64,000 nucleotides of DNA from Flavobacteriales bacterium (GCA_016710015.1 JADJLR010000002.1:124001-188000), one strand, 5' to 3'. Counted from the first letter of the stretch, positions 1-8,908 are shown. The notes: generated from the sequence alone by a model not told the origin. Translations and numbers: made by a program.

Positions 1-2
1 AT

Positions 3-1304
3 ATTTCCTTGGAAGGCGGCACCCCTTCCCCATTCCGGATCAACGTGGACGGGGCTTCCGGTATTTCCTTCAGCGATGTGGAGATCCTTGGTGGTGATAG
101 CGTCTTCATCTTCGTGGAGGCCAACTTGGACCAGTCCAACACGAGCAATCCCTTCATCTTCGAGGACCATATCCAGTTCAATACGAACGGCACCGTGCAA
201 GAAGTGCTTCTGCTGGCTTGGGGACAGGACGCGCATTTCATCTACCCTACTCCGGAGATCGCGATCGAAGGGCTTCCACCATACAGCTACATCGCCGGTG
301 GGTACGATGAGAATGGCATGCAGATCTGTGAAACGGTGACATGGACCAACGACCTGCCCTACGTGATCTACGGTTATGGCGTGGTGGATTCGTGTTGCAC
401 CCTCATCATCGAGGCCGGTGTGCAGGTGTACGTACATGGAGGTGGCGGCCTTTGGGTGCTTCATTCTGGGCAGATCAAGGCGATCGCGGATGTCGGACAG
501 GAGATCGTGTTCCAAGGCGATCGGTTGGAACCCTTCTACAGTGAACTACCCGGACAATGGGACCGGATCTGGATCAATGAAGGACCTGCCGAGAACAGCA
601 ACGAGTTCTCGAATGTGCTGATCAAGAATGCGCTGATCGGCATCCAGTGCGAGGTCTTCCCTCCGTATTCGGGTTCACCGACCAGTGACACGAAATTGAT
701 CTTGAACAATGTGAAGATCCGCAATTGCAGTGCGGCCGGGATCCTGAGCCGGAATTACAACATCGTGGCGAACAACTTGCTCGTGGGCGATTGCGGGCAA
801 TACGGTGTGGCCTTGACCGGCGGCGGTAAGTATGCCTTCGACCATTTCACCATCGCCAACTATTGGGACTACGACATCCGGCAAACCCCGGCGTTCTATT
901 TGAACAATGTCTTCCAAAGCTTCGACGGTGGCTTGGAGGTGCATGACATCCCGAACAGTTCCTTCATCAACGGGATCGTGAGCGGGACGAATGCGAACGA
1001 GTTCCAACTCGAATTCAACGACCTGCAACTGCCTACTGGACTGAACTTCCGTTACATGATGTTGCGTACGGACCAATCCACGAACAACCCGAGCTACTTC
1101 CCGTTACAGACTTCGATCCACCGGAACCAGAATGCGGCTTTCGTGGATGTCCCAGGGCGCAATTTCCACATCGGGGGCGGTTCGTATGCGCGCGGAAGAG
1201 CATTTCCGGGTACAGCCAATGCCAATACGGTGTTCGACTTGGACAACGTGTTGCGCGGGTCAGATAATGCATGGGACCTCGGCTGCTACGAGTACGTTCC
1301 CTAA
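3..1304 (+). CDS. Beta-helix surface protein, 5' end outside window
   Basis: The reading frame is open from the first bases of the window, so the N-terminus and any signal peptide lie upstream; 434 codons are visible. The composition (many Asn, Gly and Val, short repeating strands such as NNVKIRNCSAAGI and NNLLVGDCGQYGV) is that of a right-handed parallel beta-helix. The C-terminal D-LDNVLRGSDNAWDLGCYEY pattern resembles the last coil of choice-of-anchor Q proteins of Bacteroidota. No T9SS sorting domain follows; the protein stops at CYEYVP. It is probably an exported or lipid-anchored surface protein of unknown ligand. It ends 7 bp before the convergent acyl-CoA reductase gene. The exported location is inferred, because the N-terminus is not visible. 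Confidence 0.75.
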   Translation: MSLEGGTPSPFRINVDGASGISFSDVEILGGDSVFIFVEANLDQSNTSNPFIFEDHIQFNTNGTVQEVLLLAWGQDAHFIYPTPEIAIEGLPPYSYIAGGYDENGMQICETVTWTNDLPYVIYGYGVVDSCCTLIIEAGVQVYVHGGGGLWVLHSGQIKAIADVGQEIVFQGDRLEPFYSELPGQWDRIWINEGPAENSNEFSNVLIKNALIGIQCEVFPPYSGSPTSDTKLILNNVKIRNCSAAGILSRNYNIVANNLLVGDCGQYGVALTGGGKYAFDHFTIANYWDYDIRQTPAFYLNNVFQSFDGGLEVHDIPNSSFINGIVSGTNANEFQLEFNDLQLPTGLNFRYMMLRTDQSTNNPSYFPLQTSIHRNQNAAFVDVPGRNFHIGGGSYARGRAFPGTANANTVFDLDNVLRGSDNAWDLGCYEYVP

Positions 1305-1311
1305 GCCCCTA

Positions 1312-2391
1312 TTACTTCAGATCCAGCAGGAAGCGTAGGGTATCCACCCCATCCGCGAAATCGGCCAACCCCGGCGTTTGCGCTTTGCCGAAAGGCAGGG
1401 CGTGATGACCGATGATGCATTGGAGACTTTCCGCTTGGGCCGCTAATTCGTAGTCCACCGCTCCGCGATCCGTGTAGCGCTGCACGAAGACCGAGGCCAT
1501 CGGACTGGCCAGTGCCTCGTCCTCCTTCACCAAGAGGAATCCATTCTCCAGGAACTTCACCCCGTCAAGCATCCACAGTGCCCGGGTATAGTCGTAGTTA
1601 TTCCCGTACTTGTTGTGTAGCACGATGTCCTTCCACGGAAAGACCGCAGTGAAGAATCGGTCCAGTTCGAAATCATTCGGTACGTACAACTTGGATACGT
1701 TCCGGCAACCCAACCCGAAGTAGCGGAATACGTCTTCGCCCAAAGAGGCCAGTTCCTCCGGCGTTTCAGTGCCATCCAACACAGCAACGCTTGTTCTGCT
1801 CTTCCGGATGATCCGTGGCAAATGACCGAAGTAGTGCTCGAAATAGCGCGCTGTGTTGTTACTGCCGGTAGCGATCATGGCTTCCACCTCTCCGAGCCTA
1901 CCCGGACTGAATGTGATCCGCGTGGCAGTGCCCGGTACGAAGCGTTCCAGCACATCGATCAGGCCCGGGATCAGCGCCGGATCCTGCGATGAGCACTTCA
2001 CTTTGGCGCGGTGCCCAGCCAACCAGACGCTGAGCACATCATGTAGCCCCACCAACGGGATATTTCCCGCTAGGATGATGCCTACCGTACGCACCGGTGA
2101 TCGCGCGCTGCTCAAAGCTGGGTAGGTATCGCACCAGCGCTTCAAGCCTTCGCCGTCCAACGCATCCGCCCAACTTCCGAAAGCGTGCCGTACGTTCTCC
2201 TCCGTGAACCAGCCGTTGGTTGCGTATGCACCCCTTACCACGGCATCCAACGCATCGTACTCCATCCGATCCAACCCAATGCCATGTCCCGGCCATGGCT
2301 CGGAACGTGCGAGGTGCGCCATCACCACGCCCAGTTGGGTCAACGCTGCGGTCCTTTGGTCGAATGTGGCTAACATGGTAGGGATCGGCAT
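1312..2391 (-). CDS. LuxC-family acyl-CoA reductase
   Basis: This 359-residue protein matches the short Bacteroidota branch of the LuxC/acyl-CoA reductase family, which reduces a fatty acyl group to the aldehyde with NADPH through an acyl-cysteine intermediate. Visible motifs are the AGNIPLVGLHD segment near residue 108, typical of the nucleotide-binding half, and the conserved cysteine in FGLGCRNVSKLY near residue 228. No luxD, luxE or luciferase genes are nearby, so bioluminescence is not implied; a role in aldehyde or fatty-acid metabolism is likelier. It is divergent from the ferredoxin gene, about 100 bp apart, a pairing I recall from other Bacteroidota. An alternative start five codons downstream (2376) cannot be excluded. 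Confidence 0.85.
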   Translation of the reverse strand: MPIPTMLATFDQRTAALTQLGVVMAHLARSEPWPGHGIGLDRMEYDALDAVVRGAYATNGWFTEENVRHAFGSWADALDGEGLKRWCDTYPALSSARSPVRTVGIILAGNIPLVGLHDVLSVWLAGHRAKVKCSSQDPALIPGLIDVLERFVPGTATRITFSPGRLGEVEAMIATGSNNTARYFEHYFGHLPRIIRKSRTSVAVLDGTETPEELASLGEDVFRYFGLGCRNVSKLYVPNDFELDRFFTAVFPWKDIVLHNKYGNNYDYTRALWMLDGVKFLENGFLLVKEDEALASPMASVFVQRYTDRGAVDYELAAQAESLQCIIGHHALPFGKAQTPGLADFADGVDTLRFLLDLK

Positions 2392-2407
2392 GGCGAGGGC
2401 GACCGCC

Positions 2408-2415
2408 TATCTTTG
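2408..2415 (+). promoter_or_regulatory. Candidate -7 element TATCTTTG for ferredoxin
   Basis: TATCTTTG matches the Bacteroidota -7 consensus TAnnTTTG and lies in the short gap between the divergent acyl-CoA reductase and ferredoxin genes, about 78 bp before the ferredoxin ATG. No clear -33 TTTG was found at the right spacing. Confidence 0.4.
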
Positions 2416-2492
2416 CGATCGTTACCCAAGTTTTCGGCAATGAACGTACACTGCCGGGTGTTCTTTGGGCAACGCAAAAGTAGACTCTAGCC

Positions 2493-2840
2493 ATGGCGAT
2501 CATGATCACCGACGAATGCATCAATTGTGGTGCATGCGAACCCGAATGTCCCAACAATGCCATTTATGAAGGCGGAAGTGAGTGGCGATTGGCCGATGGA
2601 ACCTCGTTGACGGGCACCCTCACCACGCCGATGGGGAACACGTACGATGCCGATGCGAACAACGCACCGAAGAACATGGACGTGTACTTCATCGTTACCG
2701 ATAAATGCACCGAATGCACAGGCTTCCACGATGAACCCCAGTGTGCGGCCGTTTGCCCGGTGGATTGTTGCGTGGACGACCCCGATTTCCGCGAGACGAA
2801 GGAGCAGTTGATGGCGAAGAAGGAGTTCATGCACCTGTGA
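2493..2840 (+). CDS. 4Fe-4S dicluster ferredoxin
   Basis: A 115-residue soluble electron carrier. The first cluster motif is CINCGACEPECP at residues 10-21 (CxxCxxCxxxC followed by P). The second cysteine set is CTECTGFHDEPQC-AAVCPVDCC near residues 71-92, with a longer spacing between the first and last cysteines as in Alvin-type 2[4Fe-4S] ferredoxins. The length and the insertion between the clusters agree with that subgroup. It probably supplies or accepts low-potential electrons; the partner is not known. The divergent neighbour is the acyl-CoA reductase, which is NADPH-dependent in known members, so a direct link is only suggested by position. Confidence 0.9.
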   Translation: MAIMITDECINCGACEPECPNNAIYEGGSEWRLADGTSLTGTLTTPMGNTYDADANNAPKNMDVYFIVTDKCTECTGFHDEPQCAAVCPVDCCVDDPDFRETKEQLMAKKEFMHL

Positions 2841-2944
2841 TCCGGTGCAGCGTTGCGGTGCGCCTGTATCGCAGCGAACCGATCCACGGTGGTATTGTGC
2901 ATGGTCTTTGTGTACTTCGGCGATCGGAACCCCGTTCACTCCCT

Positions 2945-3799
2945 ATGCTCCTCGTTCGTTCGTTCTCCCTCGTTGTCCTGTCCATGATCGGACAGGTCGC
3001 CTTTTGCCAGACAACGGCCCAAGAGCGGATCACAACGCATTTGAAAGCGATCGGCACGTCCACTTCAGATGTGGTGCAGGATAGCTTGAACAACTTGGTG
3101 AAAGCGGACCTGCGGATCTTACTGGATGCGGATGGCGCACTCATAGCTTCGTTCGGTGATCTGCCGATGACGCGTGTGGATGCTCCCGATGGCGCATTCC
3201 GCCTGTTCACGTGGAACCTGCCGAGAGCGGATGGCTCCCATCAATTCGAAGGATTCGTGTTGGCTCGAAGCGCTCGCGGCCAAGTGCTGACCGAGTTGCG
3301 GGACATGACACCGAAGATCCCTTCACCCGAAGTGCCTGAACTGGGTCCCGAGCGCTGGTACGGAGCCCTGTACTACGAAGTGATCCCGGTGAAGAAAGGC
3401 GGCAAGGAGATCTATACCCTACTCGGATGGAAGGGCTACAGCCGAGCTGAGACCCGCAAGGTGATCGACGTGCTTTCCTTCCGGAACGGGAAACCACGAT
3501 TCGGTGCGCCTGTCTTCGGGAAAGGCAGGCTGCGGCCCATGCGCAAGGTGTTCGGCTTCTCTTTCCAAGCGACCATGACCCTTCGATACGACCCCTCACT
3601 GGAAGCCATCGTCATGGACCACCTCTCCCCTTCGCGTGCAGACATGAAGGACCAGTGGGCATACTACGGCCCGGACATGAGCCACGACGGTTATTTCTGG
3701 CACAAAGGCGAATGGTGGTTCGGACCGGAGATCGATCTGCGCGACAGCAGCTCCAAGTCCAAGGTCTTCCACGCACCACGACATCCGGAACAGGAGTAG
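2945..3799 (+). CDS. Secreted protein of unknown function
   Basis: I take the ATG at 2945, which gives a clear signal peptide (MLLVRSFSLVVLSMIGQVAFCQ) and a mature protein of about 262 residues; an in-frame upstream extension overlaps the ferredoxin gene in another frame and looks spurious. The mature part is soluble, rich in aromatic residues (RWYGALYYEVIP, HKGEWWFGPEIDL) and has no lipobox, T9SS domain or catalytic motif I recognise. Similar secreted proteins are, to my knowledge, found in Bacteroidota without an assigned role. It precedes the deacetylase/formyltransferase pair by about 90 bp, so it may belong to the same envelope-modification cluster, but no functional link is visible. Confidence 0.7.
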   Translation: MLLVRSFSLVVLSMIGQVAFCQTTAQERITTHLKAIGTSTSDVVQDSLNNLVKADLRILLDADGALIASFGDLPMTRVDAPDGAFRLFTWNLPRADGSHQFEGFVLARSARGQVLTELRDMTPKIPSPEVPELGPERWYGALYYEVIPVKKGGKEIYTLLGWKGYSRAETRKVIDVLSFRNGKPRFGAPVFGKGRLRPMRKVFGFSFQATMTLRYDPSLEAIVMDHLSPSRADMKDQWAYYGPDMSHDGYFWHKGEWWFGPEIDLRDSSSKSKVFHAPRHPEQE

Positions 3800-3874
3800 T
3801 TCGAGCCTTCGTTGATCGCGATCCGCGTCCATTCCTGGCTTCGTCACCGGCGCTCAAGCCCTGATGCCGAGCGC

Positions 3875-3882
3875 TACCTTCG
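3875..3882 (+). promoter_or_regulatory. -7 element TACCTTCG close to deacetylase start
   Basis: TACCTTCG ends 8 nt before the ATG at 3891. It supports 3891 over the upstream in-frame ATG at 3864, and implies an mRNA with almost no leader. Confidence 0.5.
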
Positions 3883-3890
3883 GCCGGTCC

Positions 3891-4766
3891 ATGAGCTACG
3901 CTACCCGATACGCCGAGATCAAAGCGTATAACCCGCACGGCCTGCGCGGTACGCTGCGCAACGTGGCCCTGGATGGCCTCGCGACCGCATATCAGGTGGG
4001 CGGACGCATGGAGCGGGCCTTGCAACGCCCCCGGGTGCAGTTCCTGTACATCCACCACACCTTCACGGATGAATTGGCCGGGCTTGAACGCTTGATCAAG
4101 GATCTTGCCCGGCACCACAGCTTCATCTCCCATTCCGAGGCTGTTGAACGGGTGCGCAACGGCACGATCGACAAGCCATACATCGCCTTCAGTTCCGACG
4201 ATGGCTTCAAGAACAATCTGGATGGTGGAAGGCTCTTGCACGCCCACGGCATCAGCGCCTGCTTCTTTGTGAATCCAGGTCTGATCGGCCTACAGGACAT
4301 GGATAGTGTGCAGCGTATCTGTGCGGAACGGCTGAGTTTCCCGCCGGTGGAATTCCTGCGTTGGGACGATGTGGCGGAGTTGCAGCGGCTGGGCCACGAG
4401 ATCGGCTCGCACACCATGGAACACCGGAACATGGCGGCCACCGAGTCGGCCCTAATGCGCGAAGATCTGGAGCAAAGTCGGCAGATCCTCACCGAACACT
4501 GTGGGTCCGTCTCACACTTCGCATTCCCCTACGGACGTTTCACGGACATTACACCACAAAGCTTTCGCGATGTGTTCACGGTGGGTTTTGAAAGTTGCGC
4601 AAGTGCGGAACGGGGCTGCCACATCGGGAATGGTGCGGTGCCTAGCAATTCCCTCTGCCTGCGCAGGGACCACGTGGTGCTGGACTGGCCCCTTGGACAC
4701 GTGCGGTACTTCTTGGCGAACAATGCGTTGAACGCCAACGCTGCGAACAACCTCTTCCCCGCATGA
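3891..4766 (+). CDS. Polysaccharide deacetylase (NodB-like)
   Basis: This is a carbohydrate esterase 4 type protein of 291 residues. The metal-binding Asp pair is in FSSDDGFKNN near residue 104 and the His-x3-His motif in GSHTMEHRN near residue 170; FAFPYGRF follows as motif 3. No signal peptide is evident, so it probably acts on a cytoplasmic sugar intermediate. The stop overlaps the start of the formyltransferase gene by 4 bp (ATGA), so the two are likely translated together and may deacetylate and then formylate an amino sugar of a surface glycan. The start is chosen because the promoter element lies just upstream; an ATG nine codons earlier is possible. The substrate is inferred. Confidence 0.8.
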   Translation: MSYATRYAEIKAYNPHGLRGTLRNVALDGLATAYQVGGRMERALQRPRVQFLYIHHTFTDELAGLERLIKDLARHHSFISHSEAVERVRNGTIDKPYIAFSSDDGFKNNLDGGRLLHAHGISACFFVNPGLIGLQDMDSVQRICAERLSFPPVEFLRWDDVAELQRLGHEIGSHTMEHRNMAATESALMREDLEQSRQILTEHCGSVSHFAFPYGRFTDITPQSFRDVFTVGFESCASAERGCHIGNGAVPSNSLCLRRDHVVLDWPLGHVRYFLANNALNANAANNLFPA

Positions 4767-5557
4767 GTTTGCGCGTGGTGGTGCTTACCAGTAGCAGGCG
4801 TGGTACGGCCAGCCACCACCTACCTACGTTGGTGGGCAGCCCACACTACGCTTGTGTGCAAGTGATCCTGGTGGATGGCACGGCTGCCAAGCCCAAGGGA
4901 CATCTGATGCGAAAACTGCGTAAGGTCCTGCGCATTGGTCCACTGGGTGCCTTGATCGGGTACCGCATGCGGAAGTGGTACGGGGCTGATGTGGAGCGGC
5001 TGGCGAGTATTCACGACCTCGGCCCGCTGTGCGCTTCGCTATCCATTCCCATTGCCACCACCCCTGCGATCAACCATGTGCGCACCATGGAACTGATGCG
5101 TGAAGCGAACGCCGACATCGGCATCAGCTTGGGCAACGGATACATCGGCAGCAAGGTGTTCAACGCGCCACGTTCGGGAATGCTGAACATCCACCACGAA
5201 CTACTCCCCGAATTCCAGAACGCACAAAGCGTGATCTGGCAGTTGTACATGGGCTCCGACACCACGGGCTACACCATCCACCGGATCGACAAGCACATCG
5301 ACACCGGGGCCATCGTTCGTCAAGAGCGCGTGCCCATCTCCTTTCAGAGCACGTTGGCGGCAACGGTTTCGCATACCATGGTTGCCTTACTTGACCGGAG
5401 CGCATTGGGGCTGCGCCAAGTGTTGGAGGATCTGGATGCCGAACTCGCTGCGGCAAAGCCCCAAGGCAAGGGCCGGACATGGACCACTCCGTCCTTCTGC
5501 CAGTTCCTCCGCATCCTCAGTAATTACAAGCGTTTGCGGGATAGGGTGCAGGGTTAA
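4763..5557 (+). CDS. Formyltransferase (Fmt-like fold)
   Basis: A 264-residue protein with the catalytic region of the formyl-tetrahydrofolate-dependent transferases: NIHHELLPEF near residue 141 holds the Asn-x-His pair, followed by TTGYTIHRIDKHIDTGAIV with the conserved Asp-Thr-Gly. It is shorter than methionyl-tRNA formyltransferase and lacks an obvious C-terminal tRNA-binding domain, so a sugar N-formyltransferase or related enzyme is likelier than Fmt itself. The N-terminal half (residues 1-90) carries a basic stretch, KGHLMRKLRKVLR, not typical of Fmt. It overlaps the deacetylase gene by 4 bp, which supports a joint role in making an N-formylated amino sugar. The family is well supported; the substrate is inferred. 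Confidence 0.78.
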   Translation: MSLRVVVLTSSRRGTASHHLPTLVGSPHYACVQVILVDGTAAKPKGHLMRKLRKVLRIGPLGALIGYRMRKWYGADVERLASIHDLGPLCASLSIPIATTPAINHVRTMELMREANADIGISLGNGYIGSKVFNAPRSGMLNIHHELLPEFQNAQSVIWQLYMGSDTTGYTIHRIDKHIDTGAIVRQERVPISFQSTLAATVSHTMVALLDRSALGLRQVLEDLDAELAAAKPQGKGRTWTTPSFCQFLRILSNYKRLRDRVQG

Positions 5558-5594
5558 TGAACACTGTGGTAAGGTCCGGCTGGATGTACAGGGC

Positions 5595-5602
5595 TACATT
5601 TG
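5595..5602 (+). promoter_or_regulatory. -7 element TACATTTG for serC operon
   Basis: A full match to TAnnTTTG, 21 nt before the serC ATG at 5624. It likely drives serC-serA-DUF1015 and perhaps yggS. Confidence 0.55.
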
Positions 5603-5623
5603 GGCCCGAATACAAGTCCCACC

Positions 5624-6703
5624 ATGTCGAGCACCAAGGTCCACAACTTCAGCGCAGGTCCCTGCATCCTTCCCAAAGAGGTCTTCGAAAAGGCTTCGCA
5701 AGCCGTATTGGATCTTGAGGGGAGCGGCCTTTCCATCCTGGAAATGAGCCACCGGAGCAAGCCTTTCGAAGCGGTGATGGCGAAGGCGCAAGGCTTGGTG
5801 AAGGAATTGCTCGGCGCACCGGACAACTACGAGGTCGTCTTCCTCGGTGGTGGCGCTAGTCTCGGGTTCCACCTCATTCCGTTGAACTACATGCGTCCGA
5901 ATGGGAAGGCCGCTTATGCCAATACCGGCGAATGGGCCGGGCGGGCGATAAAAGAGAGCGCTCGTGTTGGTGAGACACTGGTGGTGGCAAGCAGTGAGGA
6001 CAAGAACTTCAGCTACATCCCCAAGGGATTCGAGATCCCGAACGATGCGGATTACTTCCACTTCACCAGCAACAATACCATTTTCGGTACCCAGTTCAAG
6101 GCCTTCCCGAAGAGTCCGGTTCCGATGATCTGCGACATGAGCAGCGACATCTTCAGTCGACCCGTGAACGTGAAGGACTTCGCCTTGATCTACGGCGGTG
6201 CCCAAAAGAACATGGGTCCCGCAGGCGCAACGGTCTACCTGATGGATCCGGAACGCTTGGGGAAGAGCGACCGTAAGATCAGCCCTGTTCTGGATCTGAA
6301 GAACCATGCTGCCAAAGGGAGCATGTACAACACCCCACCGGTCTATGCGGTGTACGTGAGCATGCTCACCTTGCAATGGATGAAGGACCAAGGCGGAGTT
6401 GTGGAAATGGAACGTCGCAATGCGGCGAAGGCCAAGCTGCTGTATGATGCAGTCGATCGTCTTCCCCTTTTCCAAGGCACCACCGCAGTGGAGGACCGCA
6501 GTGTAATGAACCCCACCTTCGTAATGAAGGATGCAGCATTGGAACCGGCCTTCGATGAACTGTGGAAAGCCGCTGGCATCAATGGTATCCGCGGACACCG
6601 CAGCGTAGGCGGTTACCGCGCCAGCATGTACAACGCGCTCCCCATCGAGAGTGTACAGGTGTTGGTGGACGTGATGGATGAATTCGCTAAAAAGAGAGGA
6701 TAA
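5624..6703 (+). CDS. serC: Phosphoserine aminotransferase
   Basis: SerC transfers an amino group from glutamate to 3-phosphohydroxypyruvate (second step of serine synthesis) and also serves pyridoxal phosphate synthesis. The 359-residue protein opens with KVHNFSAGPCILP, the family signature, and has GGGASLGFHLIP for cofactor phosphate binding and YGGAQKNMGPAG with the PLP lysine (near residue 194). The C-terminal GHRSVGGYRASMYNA is also typical. I use the ATG at 5624 rather than an in-frame one at 5600, which overlaps the promoter. serA follows with one base between stop and start. Confidence 0.96.
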   Translation: MSSTKVHNFSAGPCILPKEVFEKASQAVLDLEGSGLSILEMSHRSKPFEAVMAKAQGLVKELLGAPDNYEVVFLGGGASLGFHLIPLNYMRPNGKAAYANTGEWAGRAIKESARVGETLVVASSEDKNFSYIPKGFEIPNDADYFHFTSNNTIFGTQFKAFPKSPVPMICDMSSDIFSRPVNVKDFALIYGGAQKNMGPAGATVYLMDPERLGKSDRKISPVLDLKNHAAKGSMYNTPPVYAVYVSMLTLQWMKDQGGVVEMERRNAAKAKLLYDAVDRLPLFQGTTAVEDRSVMNPTFVMKDAALEPAFDELWKAAGINGIRGHRSVGGYRASMYNALPIESVQVLVDVMDEFAKKRG

Positions 6704-6704
6704 G

Positions 6705-7673
6705 ATGCGCGTACACGCCAACGACGGCATTTCAGCCCAGGCCAAGCAGAGCCTGCAAGAAGAAGGATTCAAGGTGACCACGGACCACGTTCCGCAGGAC
6801 AAGCTGAACGCTTACCTGAACGACGAAGCGGTGGACGTGCTGCTCGTACGTAGCGCCACCAAAGTGCGGCGCGAGCTCATCGATGCATGCCCCACAGTGA
6901 AATTGATCGGGCGTGGTGGTGTGGGACTGGACAACATCGATGTGGCCTATGCCAAGGGAAAAGGCATTCCGGTGATCAACACCCCGGCATCTTCCAGCAT
7001 CAGCGTCGCCGAACTGGTGATGGCACATCTCTTCAGCCTGATGCGGAACTTGCACAAGGCCAATCGCCGTATGCCGAGCGAAGGTCACTCGAAGTTCAAG
7101 GAGCTGAAGAAGGAATACGAAAAAGGAGCCGAACTCCGTGGTAAGACCTTGGGCGTTATCGGCTTCGGTCGCATCGGCCAATGGACCGCTCGCTACGCAC
7201 TCGGTTGTGGTATGCGCGTGATCTACGTGGACAGCAATTCCACCGTGGAAGCCTTGGAGATGGAGATCGGCGGTACAGCCATCCGCGTCCCCGTGAAAAT
7301 GGTGAGCTTGGATGAACTCCTGAAGCAGTCGGATGCCATCACACTGCACGTGCCGGCACAAAAGGACGGACTCCCCCTGATCGGTGTAGAAGAACTGGCC
7401 AAGGTGAAGCCCGGTGCAGTGATCGTGAACACCGCGCGCGGCGGATCCGTGGACGAAGAGGCGTTGCTCTCCGCCCTGAAGGAAGGAAGGCTACGTGGAG
7501 CGGCCCTCGATGTGTTCGTGAATGAACCAGAACCGCGCGAGGACCTTTTGCACGAACAAAGCCTCTGCCTTTCTCCCCACATCGGTGCGGCCACTGCAGA
7601 AGCGCAAGCCCGTGTGGGCGATGAATTGGCGGACCAGATCATCGCTTGGCGATCCTCGGTCAGCGTGGGTTGA
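6705..7673 (+). CDS. serA: D-3-phosphoglycerate dehydrogenase (short type)
   Basis: This NAD-dependent D-2-hydroxyacid dehydrogenase of 322 residues catalyses the first committed step of serine synthesis. The nucleotide-binding motif is GVIGFGRIGQ near residue 149; NTARGGSVDEEAL carries the catalytic Arg, EP-x-REDLL the Glu region and LSPHIGAAT the catalytic His. It lacks the ACT domain of E. coli SerA, as do many Bacteroidota enzymes, so allosteric serine inhibition through ACT is not expected. The start at 6705 lies one base after serC, and the stop shares bases with the DUF1015 start (TGATG), which indicates an operon. Assignment as SerA rather than another hydroxyacid dehydrogenase rests on the context. 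Confidence 0.9.
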   Translation: MRVHANDGISAQAKQSLQEEGFKVTTDHVPQDKLNAYLNDEAVDVLLVRSATKVRRELIDACPTVKLIGRGGVGLDNIDVAYAKGKGIPVINTPASSSISVAELVMAHLFSLMRNLHKANRRMPSEGHSKFKELKKEYEKGAELRGKTLGVIGFGRIGQWTARYALGCGMRVIYVDSNSTVEALEMEIGGTAIRVPVKMVSLDELLKQSDAITLHVPAQKDGLPLIGVEELAKVKPGAVIVNTARGGSVDEEALLSALKEGRLRGAALDVFVNEPEPREDLLHEQSLCLSPHIGAATAEAQARVGDELADQIIAWRSSVSVG

Positions 7674-8899
7674 TGGTCCGTTTCCGCCCCTTCCGTGCTT
7701 GGCGCCCAGTGGCAGATAAGGTCCATTTGGTGGCTAGCCGATCGTACGTTACCTACTCCGAAGAAAAGTTGCAGGAGAAGTTGATCGGGAATCCGTTCTG
7801 CTTCCTCCACGTCATCCATCCCGACCACGGATCCACAGAGGGGCTCACGCGCAACGAACGATTCGCAAACGTGCGCCGCAAGTGGAACGAGTTCTTGGAT
7901 GATGGTTGGTACATCCGCGAAGAGCGACCGTGCGTGTATCTGTACGAGCAATCGCGAACCGGTTCCACTTCCCGGGGGATCATCGGTGCCGTCTCTGTGG
8001 GCGATTACCGGAACGGGCGGATCAAGGTCCATGAACACACGCTTCAGCAGCGGGAGGAACTCTTCAAGGTCTATCTGGAAGCTACTGGGATCAATGCAGA
8101 GCCCGTATTGCTCACGGCACCCAAGGAAAGCGGTTTGGAGGATGCCTTATCGGGTCTTTGGTCCACCCCACCGACCTATGATTTCAGCACCACGGATCGC
8201 GTAAGGCACCGGGTCTGGGCCGTACACGATGAACGGACCATTGCCGACCTCAGCACCTGCTTCGCTAGGACCGAAGCCTTGTACATCGCCGATGGTCACC
8301 ACCGTATGGCGAGCAGTGCTCGGTTGGTAACAGACGAAAATGGCCATGCAGACTCGCCCAAAGGTTGGTGCCTGGCCTTCGTGGTGCCCGAAGAGCAATT
8401 GCACATCCACAATTTCGACCGTGCTGTTACCCTATTGAACGGCATGGACACGAACGAATTCCGGAAGGCATTGGAGAAGGTCGGACCATTGGTCGAATTG
8501 CAAGAAGCGCCAACATCTCCCCCACCGCACGGTGTGGTGAATATCTGCACACGACAGGGCTGGTATGCCATGACGCTTCCCGCGCCTGGCCCGAACAGCA
8601 CTGCAGCGGATCGCTTGGATGCCTCCGTACTCAGTGTGCGTGTTCTCGACCCCGTTCTGGGTGTCCACGATCTGCGCACCGATCCGAATATCCGGTTCAT
8701 TCCAGGCACCAGCGGTGTGGCGGAATTGGAGCGCATGGTGAAGGACGGCGAGGTGGCCGTCTCCTTCAACCTTCGTCCGGTGAGCTTCGCGGAATTGAAA
8801 GAAGTGGCCGACACCGGTGGGTGCATGCCCCCCAAGAGCACGTACATCGAACCGAAGTTGCGTAGCGGCCTGACCGTGTACAGCTTGGAGGACGTGTAG
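7673..8899 (+). CDS. DUF1015 protein, serine operon
   Basis: A 408-residue soluble protein of the DUF1015 family. The most characteristic motif is YIADGHHRMASSARL near residue 205, which resembles the phosphate-binding GHHR motif of the ParB/serine-kinase fold; FLHVIHPDH near the N-terminus is also family-typical. The start overlaps the serA stop (TGATG), so it is translationally coupled to serC-serA. No phosphoserine phosphatase (serB) gene is visible in the window, and DUF1015 genes are known to travel with serA and serC in many genomes, so a role in phosphoserine or serine metabolism is likely. The exact reaction is not established by the sequence; a kinase, phosphatase or regulator are all possible. 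Confidence 0.85.
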   Translation: MVRFRPFRAWRPVADKVHLVASRSYVTYSEEKLQEKLIGNPFCFLHVIHPDHGSTEGLTRNERFANVRRKWNEFLDDGWYIREERPCVYLYEQSRTGSTSRGIIGAVSVGDYRNGRIKVHEHTLQQREELFKVYLEATGINAEPVLLTAPKESGLEDALSGLWSTPPTYDFSTTDRVRHRVWAVHDERTIADLSTCFARTEALYIADGHHRMASSARLVTDENGHADSPKGWCLAFVVPEEQLHIHNFDRAVTLLNGMDTNEFRKALEKVGPLVELQEAPTSPPPHGVVNICTRQGWYAMTLPAPGPNSTAADRLDASVLSVRVLDPVLGVHDLRTDPNIRFIPGTSGVAELERMVKDGEVAVSFNLRPVSFAELKEVADTGGCMPPKSTYIEPKLRSGLTVYSLEDV

Positions 8900-8908
8900 T
8901 TTCGCGAC

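Noticed and set aside
1312..2840. Bioluminescence or quorum-sensing locus suggested by a LuxC-type gene
   Set aside because: No luxA, luxB, luxD, luxE, luxI or luxR relatives are nearby; this short LuxC branch is common in non-luminous Bacteroidota.
5594..6802. 402-codon open frame antisense to serC/serA
   Set aside because: Covers two conserved genes and the junction between them; composition is typical of antisense shadow.
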